Assembly (NCBI RefSeq): GCF_022828375.1
Contig: NZ_JAJQJX010000002.1
Coordinates: 124,001 to 188,000 of the forward strand
DNA length: 64,000 bases
Source of the DNA: Candidatus Nanosynbacter sp. TM7-053
GTDB lineage: Bacteria; Patescibacteriota; Saccharimonadia; Saccharimonadales; Saccharimonadaceae
Direction of reading: 5' to 3'
This document shows positions 56,548-63,909 of the stretch, piece after piece. The stretch's first letter is position 1; every line of letters begins with the position of its first letter. The notes below the pieces were generated by a model. That model was not told the DNA's origin. It searched no databases and worked only from the letters and a program-made list of their open reading frames with translations. The translations under genes and the position numbers were made by a program.

Positions 56548-58170
56548 ATGGACGAAGATAAAATTCAGGCGCGACGCCGCGAGCAGGATGAGGAAGCGAC
56601 TCGTCGTCGAGCGTCAATTTTAGGACTTCAATATCTTGATGGGCGGGAATTTGAAGATACTTTACCTTTGCTTAAGGATGTTTTAACGATAGAAGAGATG
56701 TATAAAGGCAGGTTGGTTCCGTTAGCCTTTAATGAGGAAGACCAGTCTTATCGATTTGGTGTTACGTCGCAAACTTCTGAATCGTTGATGAAGCGGATGC
56801 GAGATCAATATGTTGAAAATGGCAAGCGAATCTTCTTCTTCCTAATTTCTGGTTCGGCGTTTCGGTCAATCATGCTCAGGTTTGATCCGCCAAAAAAAGT
56901 GATTTACGACAATATTGAAATTGCCAAGGAAGGTGATAGCGATACTCTGGCGCAGGTTACGCAGACTTTGGCTTCTGTGGGCACGAATGACGTGTTTAAC
57001 TATTTGATTGACCAAGCGGATTTGTTGGGTGCGTCGGATATTCACATTGAAAATCAGCGTGAGTCGATTCGAATTCGTATGCGTGTTGACGGAGCTTTGC
57101 ACACGGTGGCGGAACTTAGCAGGGATAGATATCGAGTGATTATGGCGACTTTGGCGTCGCGCGCGAATATTTCTAACGCTTCCAGAGAGCCTCAGTCTGG
57201 GCATATGCAGCAGGAAATTCATAGAGATGGCGCGTCGCACGTGCTGAATTTGCGTGTGGAAGCCGTGATGACGGTGTATGGCTTGGACTTGGTGCTTCGA
57301 TTGTTTAATTTTGACGAATCAATGTTGAACTTGGATCTCTTGAATATTTCAAAGAAAGAGCGCGAGCAAATCGATGAAGTCATTTCTCATCCGCGCGGGA
57401 TGTTGTTGATGGTTGGTCCGACTGGTTCGGGAAAGTCCACAACGTTATATAGCATTCTTAATGCTCTTAATACGCCAGACCGAAAGATTATCACGCTGGA
57501 GGATCCTGTAGAAAATACGATTCCTGGGATTGCTCAGATTCCAATTGATACGACAAATGGACAGAGGTTTGCTGACGGTTTGCGCAGTGTTTTGCGTCTT
57601 GACCCAGACGTGGTGATGGTCGGTGAGATTCGCGATAATGAAACTGCGAAGACTGCGATTCAGGCTTCAATTACGGGACACTTGGTGCTGTCCAGCTTTC
57701 ACGCCAATTCGACTGCGGCGGCGTTTAGTCGTATGATCGATATGATTGGGCAAAATCCGATTTTTAGCTCGGCGGTTCGGCTGGTGATTGCTCAGCGACT
57801 GGTGAGGAGATTGTGGGATGATAGCAAGGAAGAATATGAGCCAGATGAGGCGACTCGTAAGTGGGTAAAAGAGGTTTTGAAGGATTTGCCAGAGAATGTT
57901 GATTGCCCAGATTTGGATACGTTTAAGCTTTGGCGTGCGGTGCCAACGGACGACGTGCCGTTTGGCTATAAGGGGCGAATTCCAGTAATGGAGCAACTGG
58001 TCGTGAGCGAGAATATTCAGAAATTCTTGCGCGGCGATGTTGAGGATGTACATACAGAAGCGATTGAAAAGGCTGCAAAAGAAGATGGTATGGTGACGCT
58101 ACTTCAGGCTGGCGTGTTGGCGGCTCTTCGTGGTGAAACGACATTAGAAGAAGTCAATAGAGTAATATAA
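56548..58170 (+). CDS. type IV pilus/type II secretion ATPase (PilB/GspE-like)
   Basis: 540 residues. The N-terminal domain is followed by a RecA-like ATPase with Walker A GPTGSGKSTTLYS (near residue 292), the Asp-box/Walker B MVGEIRDNETAKTA and His box SSFHANS. The N-terminus is short for PilB. It powers pilus extension, used by Saccharibacteria for twitching and host contact. The C-terminal zinc-binding CxxC subdomain is not obvious. TATAAT (56536-56541) ends 6 nt before the ATG. Confidence 0.9.
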   Translation: MDEDKIQARRREQDEEATRRRASILGLQYLDGREFEDTLPLLKDVLTIEEMYKGRLVPLAFNEEDQSYRFGVTSQTSESLMKRMRDQYVENGKRIFFFLISGSAFRSIMLRFDPPKKVIYDNIEIAKEGDSDTLAQVTQTLASVGTNDVFNYLIDQADLLGASDIHIENQRESIRIRMRVDGALHTVAELSRDRYRVIMATLASRANISNASREPQSGHMQQEIHRDGASHVLNLRVEAVMTVYGLDLVLRLFNFDESMLNLDLLNISKKEREQIDEVISHPRGMLLMVGPTGSGKSTTLYSILNALNTPDRKIITLEDPVENTIPGIAQIPIDTTNGQRFADGLRSVLRLDPDVVMVGEIRDNETAKTAIQASITGHLVLSSFHANSTAAAFSRMIDMIGQNPIFSSAVRLVIAQRLVRRLWDDSKEEYEPDEATRKWVKEVLKDLPENVDCPDLDTFKLWRAVPTDDVPFGYKGRIPVMEQLVVSENIQKFLRGDVEDVHTEAIEKAAKEDGMVTLLQAGVLAALRGETTLEEVNRVI

Positions 58171-58199
58171 TTGACTTTATAGCCATAAACTGATAAGAT
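58171..58199 (+). promoter_or_regulatory. promoter of the 513-residue gene
   Basis: TTGACT (58171-58176), 17 nt, TAAGAT (58194-58199), ending 8 nt before ATG 58208. Confidence 0.65.
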
Positions 58200-58207
58200 A
58201 TTAGTTT

Positions 58208-59749
58208 ATGAGCGAAAGACAACGGGATGGTTATGTTGTTAAAGATAAACTATCTCATACAGAAGATCTGAATAAAAACTACATAAGTCAAATTATAGAT
58301 TATGTAAAGCTTATTATTAAGCATGTACCGTTTCTTGTTGAAGGTGAGGAGTTGCGCGGTGAATATCAAGAATCTTATGGGAAGGTTCTTGGGTTGTTTC
58401 AGCAAATTGAGGAGGAGTATAACGGGCTTTCAGATTGCATAGAGATAGATTTTGATATAGAGGAAGTCCAAGAATCATTAACAAGTATATTTAATGGAGC
58501 ATACGAGAAATTTATAAGGGAAAATCTTAGTGTAGTTTTTCCCGAAAAGCTGGCGGAAGTGAATATTCCAGAATTTTGCCAAGCTGAAGAGTATGCTATT
58601 CCCGACGTAAGACGATGGCAGCACGCTAATAAAATAATTAGTCCTGAACTTGCAGATCGTGAATATATGGACTTTATCGCAGAGGCAAGGGAGGCTGTGA
58701 CTAAGAGCCTTACTAAGGATGAGGCTTTTGGTTTACCTGATGATTTTACAATTACTAGACCTGAATACATTCCAGGTAATGATGGCAAGATGGAGTTGAG
58801 TAGTTTACTGAAAGACTTTGAGCGTCGGAAACTTGAAGAGGTTGAAGATGAGGAATGCAATGGTATTAATCCTGAGGGTGATTTAAAATTTGCCAACAGA
58901 GTTCTTAAGTTTATAAAATCCATAAAATTGCCAAGCGAAGAGGAATTAGCCAAGCAGTATAAAGAAGCGACAATTAAGGAAAACAGTCCAGTGGTTCGTA
59001 GCCTTGCTGAATCTATGGCTAAAGAGCATCTGAGCGAGTCTTTAGACGACGCCCTGAAGGTGCTTTCGGAGAAATTGAATAGCTATGAAGTGGCACCTAA
59101 AATCGCCGCTGAATCTTTGAATAAGGCGAAGAAGAGAAAGAGGAAGAAGCAATCACGCCAGGATAATTGCGAGGTGAGTGGTCAGGATTTTCAGGCTACT
59201 GAGGTTAACTTAAAGGTTGGGGATTATATAGAACTTAGTCACGAAACATTTCCGTGGTTAGATGATGAAATGGCTAAGGTTTTATATATCGAGAGAAGCG
59301 GTAATGGTGTTGCGGTAGTAGTCGATACTCGTACTGAGGCAGCCAAGAGAATTGAACACAGAATGTCTGGCTATGAGACCAAGAAAAAGCAGAAGCGTAT
59401 TTTGCCCATTCTTTATAATAAATTAAAATTAGCGGCAGAAATTGTTGCAACGTCAGATTCTGGATTACGTGATTCTTGGACGACCTTAAGGCATCGAGAC
59501 AAAAAAGAGTATCCTTTTAATATCTTTAGCTGGAAAACCCAAACGCCTGACGCACCAAGAATGTATGTGTCGCACATCGCTGTGGATAAGGTGGATGATG
59601 AGTCCGTGAGAGAGATGCTAAAAGATAACGGTATAACTCATTTGTTAATGCTTTTGGGCGCTTGCGACAAAAATAACCAGGAAGAATTATTGCCAGTATT
59701 TACTGGGCGGACTAGGCGCATTGAGGCAGCTGACGGTGCTGGAGTTTAG
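58208..59749 (+). CDS. large charged soluble protein, unknown
   Basis: 513 residues with no membrane segment. The N-terminal two thirds is helical and very rich in Glu and Lys. KAKKRKRKKQ (near 316) forms a basic linker. The C-terminal domain (from about 335, LKVGDYIELSHETFPWLDDE) begins like an SH3/KOW-type beta barrel and continues to a globular end. Base composition is more AT-rich than most neighbours. Family not recognised. It follows the pilus ATPase with its own promoter and converges on the malic enzyme gene. Confidence 0.7.
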   Translation: MSERQRDGYVVKDKLSHTEDLNKNYISQIIDYVKLIIKHVPFLVEGEELRGEYQESYGKVLGLFQQIEEEYNGLSDCIEIDFDIEEVQESLTSIFNGAYEKFIRENLSVVFPEKLAEVNIPEFCQAEEYAIPDVRRWQHANKIISPELADREYMDFIAEAREAVTKSLTKDEAFGLPDDFTITRPEYIPGNDGKMELSSLLKDFERRKLEEVEDEECNGINPEGDLKFANRVLKFIKSIKLPSEEELAKQYKEATIKENSPVVRSLAESMAKEHLSESLDDALKVLSEKLNSYEVAPKIAAESLNKAKKRKRKKQSRQDNCEVSGQDFQATEVNLKVGDYIELSHETFPWLDDEMAKVLYIERSGNGVAVVVDTRTEAAKRIEHRMSGYETKKKQKRILPILYNKLKLAAEIVATSDSGLRDSWTTLRHRDKKEYPFNIFSWKTQTPDAPRMYVSHIAVDKVDDESVREMLKDNGITHLLMLLGACDKNNQEELLPVFTGRTRRIEAADGAGV

Positions 59750-59751
59750 TC

Positions 59752-60885
59752 CTATTTGATGACGCTTGAAACAGCTTCAACGACACCCTCATCAAACGCA
59801 GTTGGGACAACTTTATCGACGGTTGGATTTTCGACCAGGTTAGCTAGTGCTTTAGCAGCCGCCAATTTGTGCTGATCGGTGATTTTCTTAACTCCGTGAT
59901 CTAATGCGCCGCGGAAAATTCCAGGGAAGGCTAGGGAGTTATTGACCTGATTTGGGAAGTCGCTACGACCTGTACCGATGATTGCGACGCCGGCTTGCTT
60001 GGCGACATCTGGCATAATCTCTGGAACGGGATTTGCTAGTGCGAATACGATTGGATCTTTCGCCATTTTTTGGACTAATTCTGGAGTGAGAAGTCCTGCG
60101 CGCGATACGCCGATGAATACGTCTGCGTCGGTGATGGCGTCTTCAATTGAGCCAGATTGCGATGCGTCGACGTATTCCAATAGTGCGGTTTTTTCAGCGT
60201 TCAAATCTGTGCGTGATTTTCCGACAATTCCTCGGCTATCCACCGCTACGATGTCTTTAGCTCCGTAAAGATTTAACAATTTGATGATTGCTGTGCCAGC
60301 TGCGCCCGCGCCGATGACTACGAATTTGCAATCCGCCAGGTTTCGTCCTGTCAATTTGGCGGCGTTAATTAAGCCCGCCAACACAACGACAGCCGTGCCG
60401 TGTTGGTCGTCGTGGAAGACTGGAATATCTAATTCTGCCTTCAATCGCTCTTCAATCTCAAAGCATTTTGGTGCGGCAATGTCTTCGAGGTTGATAGCCC
60501 CGAAACTTGGCGCAATAGCTTTAACTGTGGCAATGATTTCTTCTGGTTCGTGAACGTCTAATACAATTGGCACGGCGTCGACATCGGCAAAATGCTTAAA
60601 TAGCAAAGCTTTTCCTTCCATGACTGGCATGGCGGCTTTTGGGCCCAAATTGCCCAGACCCAAAATCGCTGAGCCGTCTGAGATTACGGCGACTAAATTG
60701 TTTGTCCAAGTGTATTTTGGTAAATCGGCTGGATTTTCGGCAATTGCTTGACTGACTGCGCCGACGCCAGGGCTGTAATAAGCGCTAAGTTTGTCGCGAT
60801 TAAGCTCCTCTTTATCTCTGAGGCTAGTCGTAATTTTACCTTTGTATTTTTCGTGTAGTTCGAGTGCTAATTTATTGTAATCCAT
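59752..60885 (-). CDS. NAD(P)-dependent malic enzyme
   Basis: 377 residues. SAYYSPGVGAVSQAI, SDGSAILGLGNLGPKAAMPVMEGKA and the Rossmann loop VVIGAGAAGTAII are typical of bacterial malic enzymes. It decarboxylates malate to pyruvate. I chose ATG 60885 because TATAAT on the minus strand (60892-60897) ends 6 nt before it. Near-touching convergent end with the preceding gene. Confidence 0.95.
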   Translation of the reverse strand: MDYNKLALELHEKYKGKITTSLRDKEELNRDKLSAYYSPGVGAVSQAIAENPADLPKYTWTNNLVAVISDGSAILGLGNLGPKAAMPVMEGKALLFKHFADVDAVPIVLDVHEPEEIIATVKAIAPSFGAINLEDIAAPKCFEIEERLKAELDIPVFHDDQHGTAVVVLAGLINAAKLTGRNLADCKFVVIGAGAAGTAIIKLLNLYGAKDIVAVDSRGIVGKSRTDLNAEKTALLEYVDASQSGSIEDAITDADVFIGVSRAGLLTPELVQKMAKDPIVFALANPVPEIMPDVAKQAGVAIIGTGRSDFPNQVNNSLAFPGIFRGALDHGVKKITDQHKLAAAKALANLVENPTVDKVVPTAFDEGVVEAVSSVIK

Positions 60886-60913
60886 AACTATATTATACTC
60901 CAATTTTATTTAA

Positions 60914-60942
60914 TTGATATTTCTTCAGATTTGTGTTATTAT
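60914..60942 (+). promoter_or_regulatory. rplS promoter
   Basis: TTGATA (60914-60919), 17 nt, TATTAT (60937-60942). It implies a leader of about 100 nt. Confidence 0.6.
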
Positions 60943-60948
60943 CTTATG

Positions 60949-61048
60949 TAATTGTACGAGAGTTAAATATTCGAGCCTTGTTTGATGTGGAGCCGCAGAG
61001 GTACAACTGCGTGGCCAGTCGGAGCGAGTTCGGAAGATAGGAAAAATT
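60949..61048 (+). promoter_or_regulatory. structured 5' leader of rplS
   Basis: A 100-nt leader containing the hairpin CGCAG/CTGCG (60994-61011), extended by GCC/GGC, followed by a G-rich segment and GATAGG near the ATG. It could be an autoregulatory site for L19, as L19 leaders are known in some Firmicutes. The similarity is of position, not of proven sequence. Confidence 0.45.
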
Positions 61049-61570
61049 ATGAGTTTTGAGTTAATCAACAAAATCAACCAAGCACAAAAAAAGCAAGCAG
61101 TTGTCGATGCTCGCAGTGGTGACACAGTTCGCGTTTACCAGAAAATTAAGGAAGGCAACAAAGAGCGTATTCAGATGTTCGAGGGTGTTGTTATCCGCAC
61201 CGACAATAAAAAATCACACACATCACGCATTACGGTTCGAAAGATCGCTTCAGGCGTTGGCGTTGAAAAGTCATTCTTGATACACAGTCCACTTATTGAG
61301 AAGATTGAGATTGTTCGTCGCGCTAAGGTTCGCCGCAAGTTCTTGAGCTTCCTTCGCCAGCGTAGCGGTAAGTCAGCTCGCTTGACGGCTAAGAATTTCG
61401 ATCGTGCTGCTGTTAATGACATTCATGACGCTAAGGCAGAAGCGGAAGCTGAACGCTTGAAGGAAGAAGCTGCTCAGGCTGCTGCTGCAAAACAAGCTGA
61501 AAAAGATGCTGCTCAGGCTGAACTTGATGCTAAGGCTGCTGAAGTTGCAGCTCGCCATAAAGACGCGTAA
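61049..61570 (+). CDS. rplS: 50S ribosomal protein L19 with Ala/Lys-rich tail
   Basis: 173 residues. The L19 core (1-115) has GDTVRVYQKIKEGNKERIQ and FEGVVI, then SGVGVEKSF and RRAKVRRKFLSFLR. About 50 further residues form an Ala/Glu/Lys/Gln-rich helix (from 125) not found in ordinary L19. It sits at the 30S-50S interface. Confidence 0.95.
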   Translation: MSFELINKINQAQKKQAVVDARSGDTVRVYQKIKEGNKERIQMFEGVVIRTDNKKSHTSRITVRKIASGVGVEKSFLIHSPLIEKIEIVRRAKVRRKFLSFLRQRSGKSARLTAKNFDRAAVNDIHDAKAEAEAERLKEEAAQAAAAKQAEKDAAQAELDAKAAEVAARHKDA

Positions 61571-61591
61571 TTGTCTATTGGCTAATCGCTG

Positions 61592-61620
61592 AAACCGTCT
61601 CTTAATCTGAGGCGGTTTTC
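61592..61620 (+). terminator. rplS terminator
   Basis: AAACCGTCTC pairs with GAGGCGGTTT (one G-U) and ends in TTC. Loop TTAATCT. Confidence 0.85.
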
Positions 61621-61638
61621 TCATGTTATAATCTCAAT

Positions 61639-62136
61639 ATGGCAATATTTCATTATATATCCGTCCTTGTTCCGACGACCTTAGCTGTGGCAACACCTTA
61701 TGTTTTGAAAAGAAACGGCTTTGATAATGAGAAAAAATATCTCTGGGTACTTTACACAGCGTGTTTGTTGTTTTTCGTATCTTGGTATTTGCCATCGCCG
61801 TTAATTGACGGACAGGACACTAGTTTTACGACGCACTTTGTGGGCGGCGGTCTATTTACGGGGCTATTCTGGGCGTATTTGGTTTCGTCGATGAAATGGC
61901 GGGCGCATTGGCTGGTGGCGGCGTTTTCAGTATTTGCTTTAGTTTCGGCGCTGGGTTGTATTAATGAGTTGGCGGAATTATTTATGGTCAAGGCAGGTTT
62001 GGCGAGTATAAAATTGGACGACACAAATTGGGATATTTTGGCGAATACATTAGGCGCGGCAGCAGTTTGGATTGGCTGGATTATCGCGGATTTTATGACG
62101 AAAAAGGGAAGATTGTCAGGTGATTCTGGGGATTGA
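61639..62136 (+). CDS. membrane protein of unknown function
   Basis: 165 residues with five hydrophobic segments. HFVGGGLFTGLFWAYL and the late NWDILANTLGAAAVWIGW recall VanZ/DUF2238-like membrane proteins, which share an acidic E..E plus NTLGA pattern. TATAAT (61627-61632) ends 6 nt before the ATG. It overlaps the rnhB start by 17 nt. Confidence 0.7.
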   Translation: MAIFHYISVLVPTTLAVATPYVLKRNGFDNEKKYLWVLYTACLLFFVSWYLPSPLIDGQDTSFTTHFVGGGLFTGLFWAYLVSSMKWRAHWLVAAFSVFALVSALGCINELAELFMVKAGLASIKLDDTNWDILANTLGAAAVWIGWIIADFMTKKGRLSGDSGD

Positions 62137-63109
62137 TGAAGTCGGACGCGGCGCGTGGGCTGGACCGTTGGTGATTGGCGCGGTGGTTTTGGGCGGCGCT
62201 GAAATTGAAGGGCTTGATGATAGTAAAAAATTGACCAAAAAACGACGTAAATTGCTCGATGAGGAAATTCGCGAGCAAGCGTCGGCTTGGGCGTTGGGCT
62301 GGGTTCCTGCTGAGGAGCTGGATGAAATGGGGATGAGCGAGGCGCTTAAACTGGCGACGCGGCGTGCAGTCAAAGAAATTCAAGCGAAATGTCAGAAAAA
62401 TGGCTCGACGTTTGATGAGATTATTATCGATGGGACGGTCAATTTCTTGGCGGGTACGCCGTTAGAAAAGTACGTAACAATTATAGCGAAAGCCGACGGT
62501 CTGATTCCGAGCGTTTCGGCGGCGTCGATTATTGCTAAAGTGGCTCGTGATAAATTTATGGCGGAGCAGGATAATATTTATCCGGGATATGATTTTTCTT
62601 CACACGTTGGTTATGGAGTGGCGAAGCACCGAGCGGCTATTGACAATCTGGGCGTAACTCCGCTGCATCGGCTGAGTTTTGCGCCGTTGGCTAAATATGC
62701 TGGCGTTGAGTCGAATTCGCAAAATGCGTCTGACGATAAAAAATATAAAAACCAGCAAAAAGACACAACGCGTCAAATTGGTGATAAAGGTGAGCAAGCG
62801 GCGGCGGATTGGTTGGCGGGCGATGGTCATGAGATTATAGAACGGAATTGGCGAACACGATATTGTGAAATTGATATTGTTAGCAGAAAAGACAATGTTT
62901 TATATTTTACAGAGGTTAAATATCGGAAAAATGATAATTTCGGCGATGGCTTGGCGGCAATTACAAATAAAAAACAGCATCAAATACGTTTTTCCGCAGA
63001 GATGTTCATGGCTAAAAATGCGCAATATGAAGGCTGCGATATGCAAATGCTGGCAATTTCTGTTGATGGAAATCCGCCCGTAGTTGAAGAGTGTGTAGTG
63101 TTGGAATAA
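62120..63109 (+). CDS. rnhB: RNase HII fused to a YraN/UPF0102 domain
   Basis: 329 residues. The N-terminal 200 are RNase HII: GIDEVGRGAWAGPL with the DEVGRG active site, IIDGTVNF, KADGLIPSVSAASIIAKVARD. After a Ser/Asn/Lys linker (about 208-225), the rest is a YraN-type nuclease-like domain: GDKGEQAAADWLAGDGHEI, CEIDIV and FTEVKYR. rnhB and yraN are often neighbours as separate genes; here they form one frame. The start is GTG 62120, overlapping the preceding gene. Confidence 0.94.
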   Translation: MILGIDEVGRGAWAGPLVIGAVVLGGAEIEGLDDSKKLTKKRRKLLDEEIREQASAWALGWVPAEELDEMGMSEALKLATRRAVKEIQAKCQKNGSTFDEIIIDGTVNFLAGTPLEKYVTIIAKADGLIPSVSAASIIAKVARDKFMAEQDNIYPGYDFSSHVGYGVAKHRAAIDNLGVTPLHRLSFAPLAKYAGVESNSQNASDDKKYKNQQKDTTRQIGDKGEQAAADWLAGDGHEIIERNWRTRYCEIDIVSRKDNVLYFTEVKYRKNDNFGDGLAAITNKKQHQIRFSAEMFMAKNAQYEGCDMQMLAISVDGNPPVVEECVVLE

Positions 63110-63112
63110 ATT

Positions 63113-63167
63113 GTTCGCTTTCGTCGTTTTCGACTCATCAGCATAGACACGCATCTATGGAGCGAAC
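63113..63167. other. three-way-junction inverted repeat after rnhB
   Basis: GTTCGCT (63113-63119) pairs with AGCGAAC (63161-63167), enclosing two hairpins: GTCG/CGAC around TTTT, and CATAGA/TCTATG around CACGCA. It could end either the rnhB transcript or that of cassette F. Confidence 0.55.
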
Positions 63168-63200
63168 TGACAAGCAGGAGAATATGTGCGGCAGAGAGAA

Positions 63201-63220
63201 CCGCCAAGAATTCTCGGCGG
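63201..63220 (-). terminator. 3' hairpin of cassette F
   Basis: Near-perfect 20-base palindrome CCGCC-AAGAATTCTC-GGCGG. A second hairpin GCGGC/GCCGC (63233-63246) overlaps the stop codon. Confidence 0.5.
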
Positions 63221-63238
63221 CTTGCCAGTCCGGCGGCG

Positions 63239-63637
63239 TTAGCCGCACGTGCCGGTGGGCATTTGTGTGGTTGGTGTGACACTCTGGATGTTCCAGAAGG
63301 TTGAGGCCCAGGGTACTCTGTACCCATAGGACTTGATGATGTAGGTCTCACCAACCTTGATACGGCCGTACAGGTCCGCGCTATCAAAGCGCGACCCCTG
63401 ACTGCCGTAGTAGTCTTCCACTGTATACGTTTGGCCCGAAGTATAGACACGATACTCGTGTCCATCTCTTCCTTTCTGTACGGACTCCTTGCCGCACACA
63501 GTGACGATCTCCGTATGCTGGTTCCCTTGCGCCACCGAGGTGGCACAGGCGCGGAACCCAAAAGCAGCTCCGAAAACAATGATGAGAAGAATCACAAAGA
63601 TCTTCCCTTCCGACATTTTCTTGTAGTTGTATCGCAT
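63239..63637 (-). CDS. membrane-anchored protein resembling phage-associated DUF1523-type proteins (cassette F)
   Basis: 132 residues. One N-terminal hydrophobic helix (12-30) ends in FRACA, followed by an exported beta domain with ESVQKGRDGHEYRVYTSGQTY and SADLYGRIKVGETYIIKSYG. The pattern YLVYT...F...D-x-YG-x-x-x-G-x-x-Y-x-x-x-x-x-G-x-R-VP matches small proteins known from phages and proteobacteria (DUF1523-like). I infer an extracytoplasmic role. Codons are GC-rich. Lone minus-strand gene with a long structured leader. The start at 63637 is preceded by GGCGAGGAG at about 11 nt. Confidence 0.65.
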   Translation of the reverse strand: MRYNYKKMSEGKIFVILLIIVFGAAFGFRACATSVAQGNQHTEIVTVCGKESVQKGRDGHEYRVYTSGQTYTVEDYYGSQGSRFDSADLYGRIKVGETYIIKSYGYRVPWASTFWNIQSVTPTTQMPTGTCG

Positions 63638-63639
63638 TT

Positions 63640-63850
63640 TACCACTCTCTCCTCGCCCGGACGGAATTGTCCGTGTTTTATAAAAACACTGCCCTGGCGC
63701 CCGGATGGCGCTTGAGCAAGATGAGGTTTCACGACACTATTTTGCTTCCGCTAAAATAACGCCATAAAATCTCACCTTGCTTTATTCTCAACTGCTTGTC
63801 AAAGTACGCTTTTGGACAAAACATTTGTTCTGTCAACAAAAGCTAATTCA
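63640..63850 (-). promoter_or_regulatory. long structured 5' leader of cassette F
   Basis: About 210 nt of leader with at least five hairpins on the minus strand: GCTTTTG/CAAAAGC enclosing GACAGAACA/TGTTTTGTC (63808-63843); GCAAGGTGAG/CTCATCTTGC (about 63717-63782, one mismatch) enclosing TATTTT/AAAATA; GCGCC/GGCGC (about 63696-63711); GTGTTTT/AAAACAC (about 63672-63688); and CGGAC/GTCCG close to the ribosome site. It could be a cis-regulatory RNA. Confidence 0.5.
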
Positions 63851-63879
63851 TTTATACCACTAATAGAATAAAATGTCAA
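63851..63879 (-). promoter_or_regulatory. cassette F promoter
   Basis: Minus strand: TTGACA (63874-63879), 17 nt, TATAAA (63851-63856), then TGAATTAGCTTTTG. A second TTGACA lies further upstream (about 63886-63891). Confidence 0.8.
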
Positions 63880-63909
63880 TAGATTTTGTCAAAAATGTGG
63901 CATAATATA

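Noticed and set aside
12202..63220. 3' hairpins of the cassettes as integron attC sites
   Set aside because: The stems do not carry the RYYYAAC/GTTRRRY core pairs, differ from one another, and no integrase gene is present.
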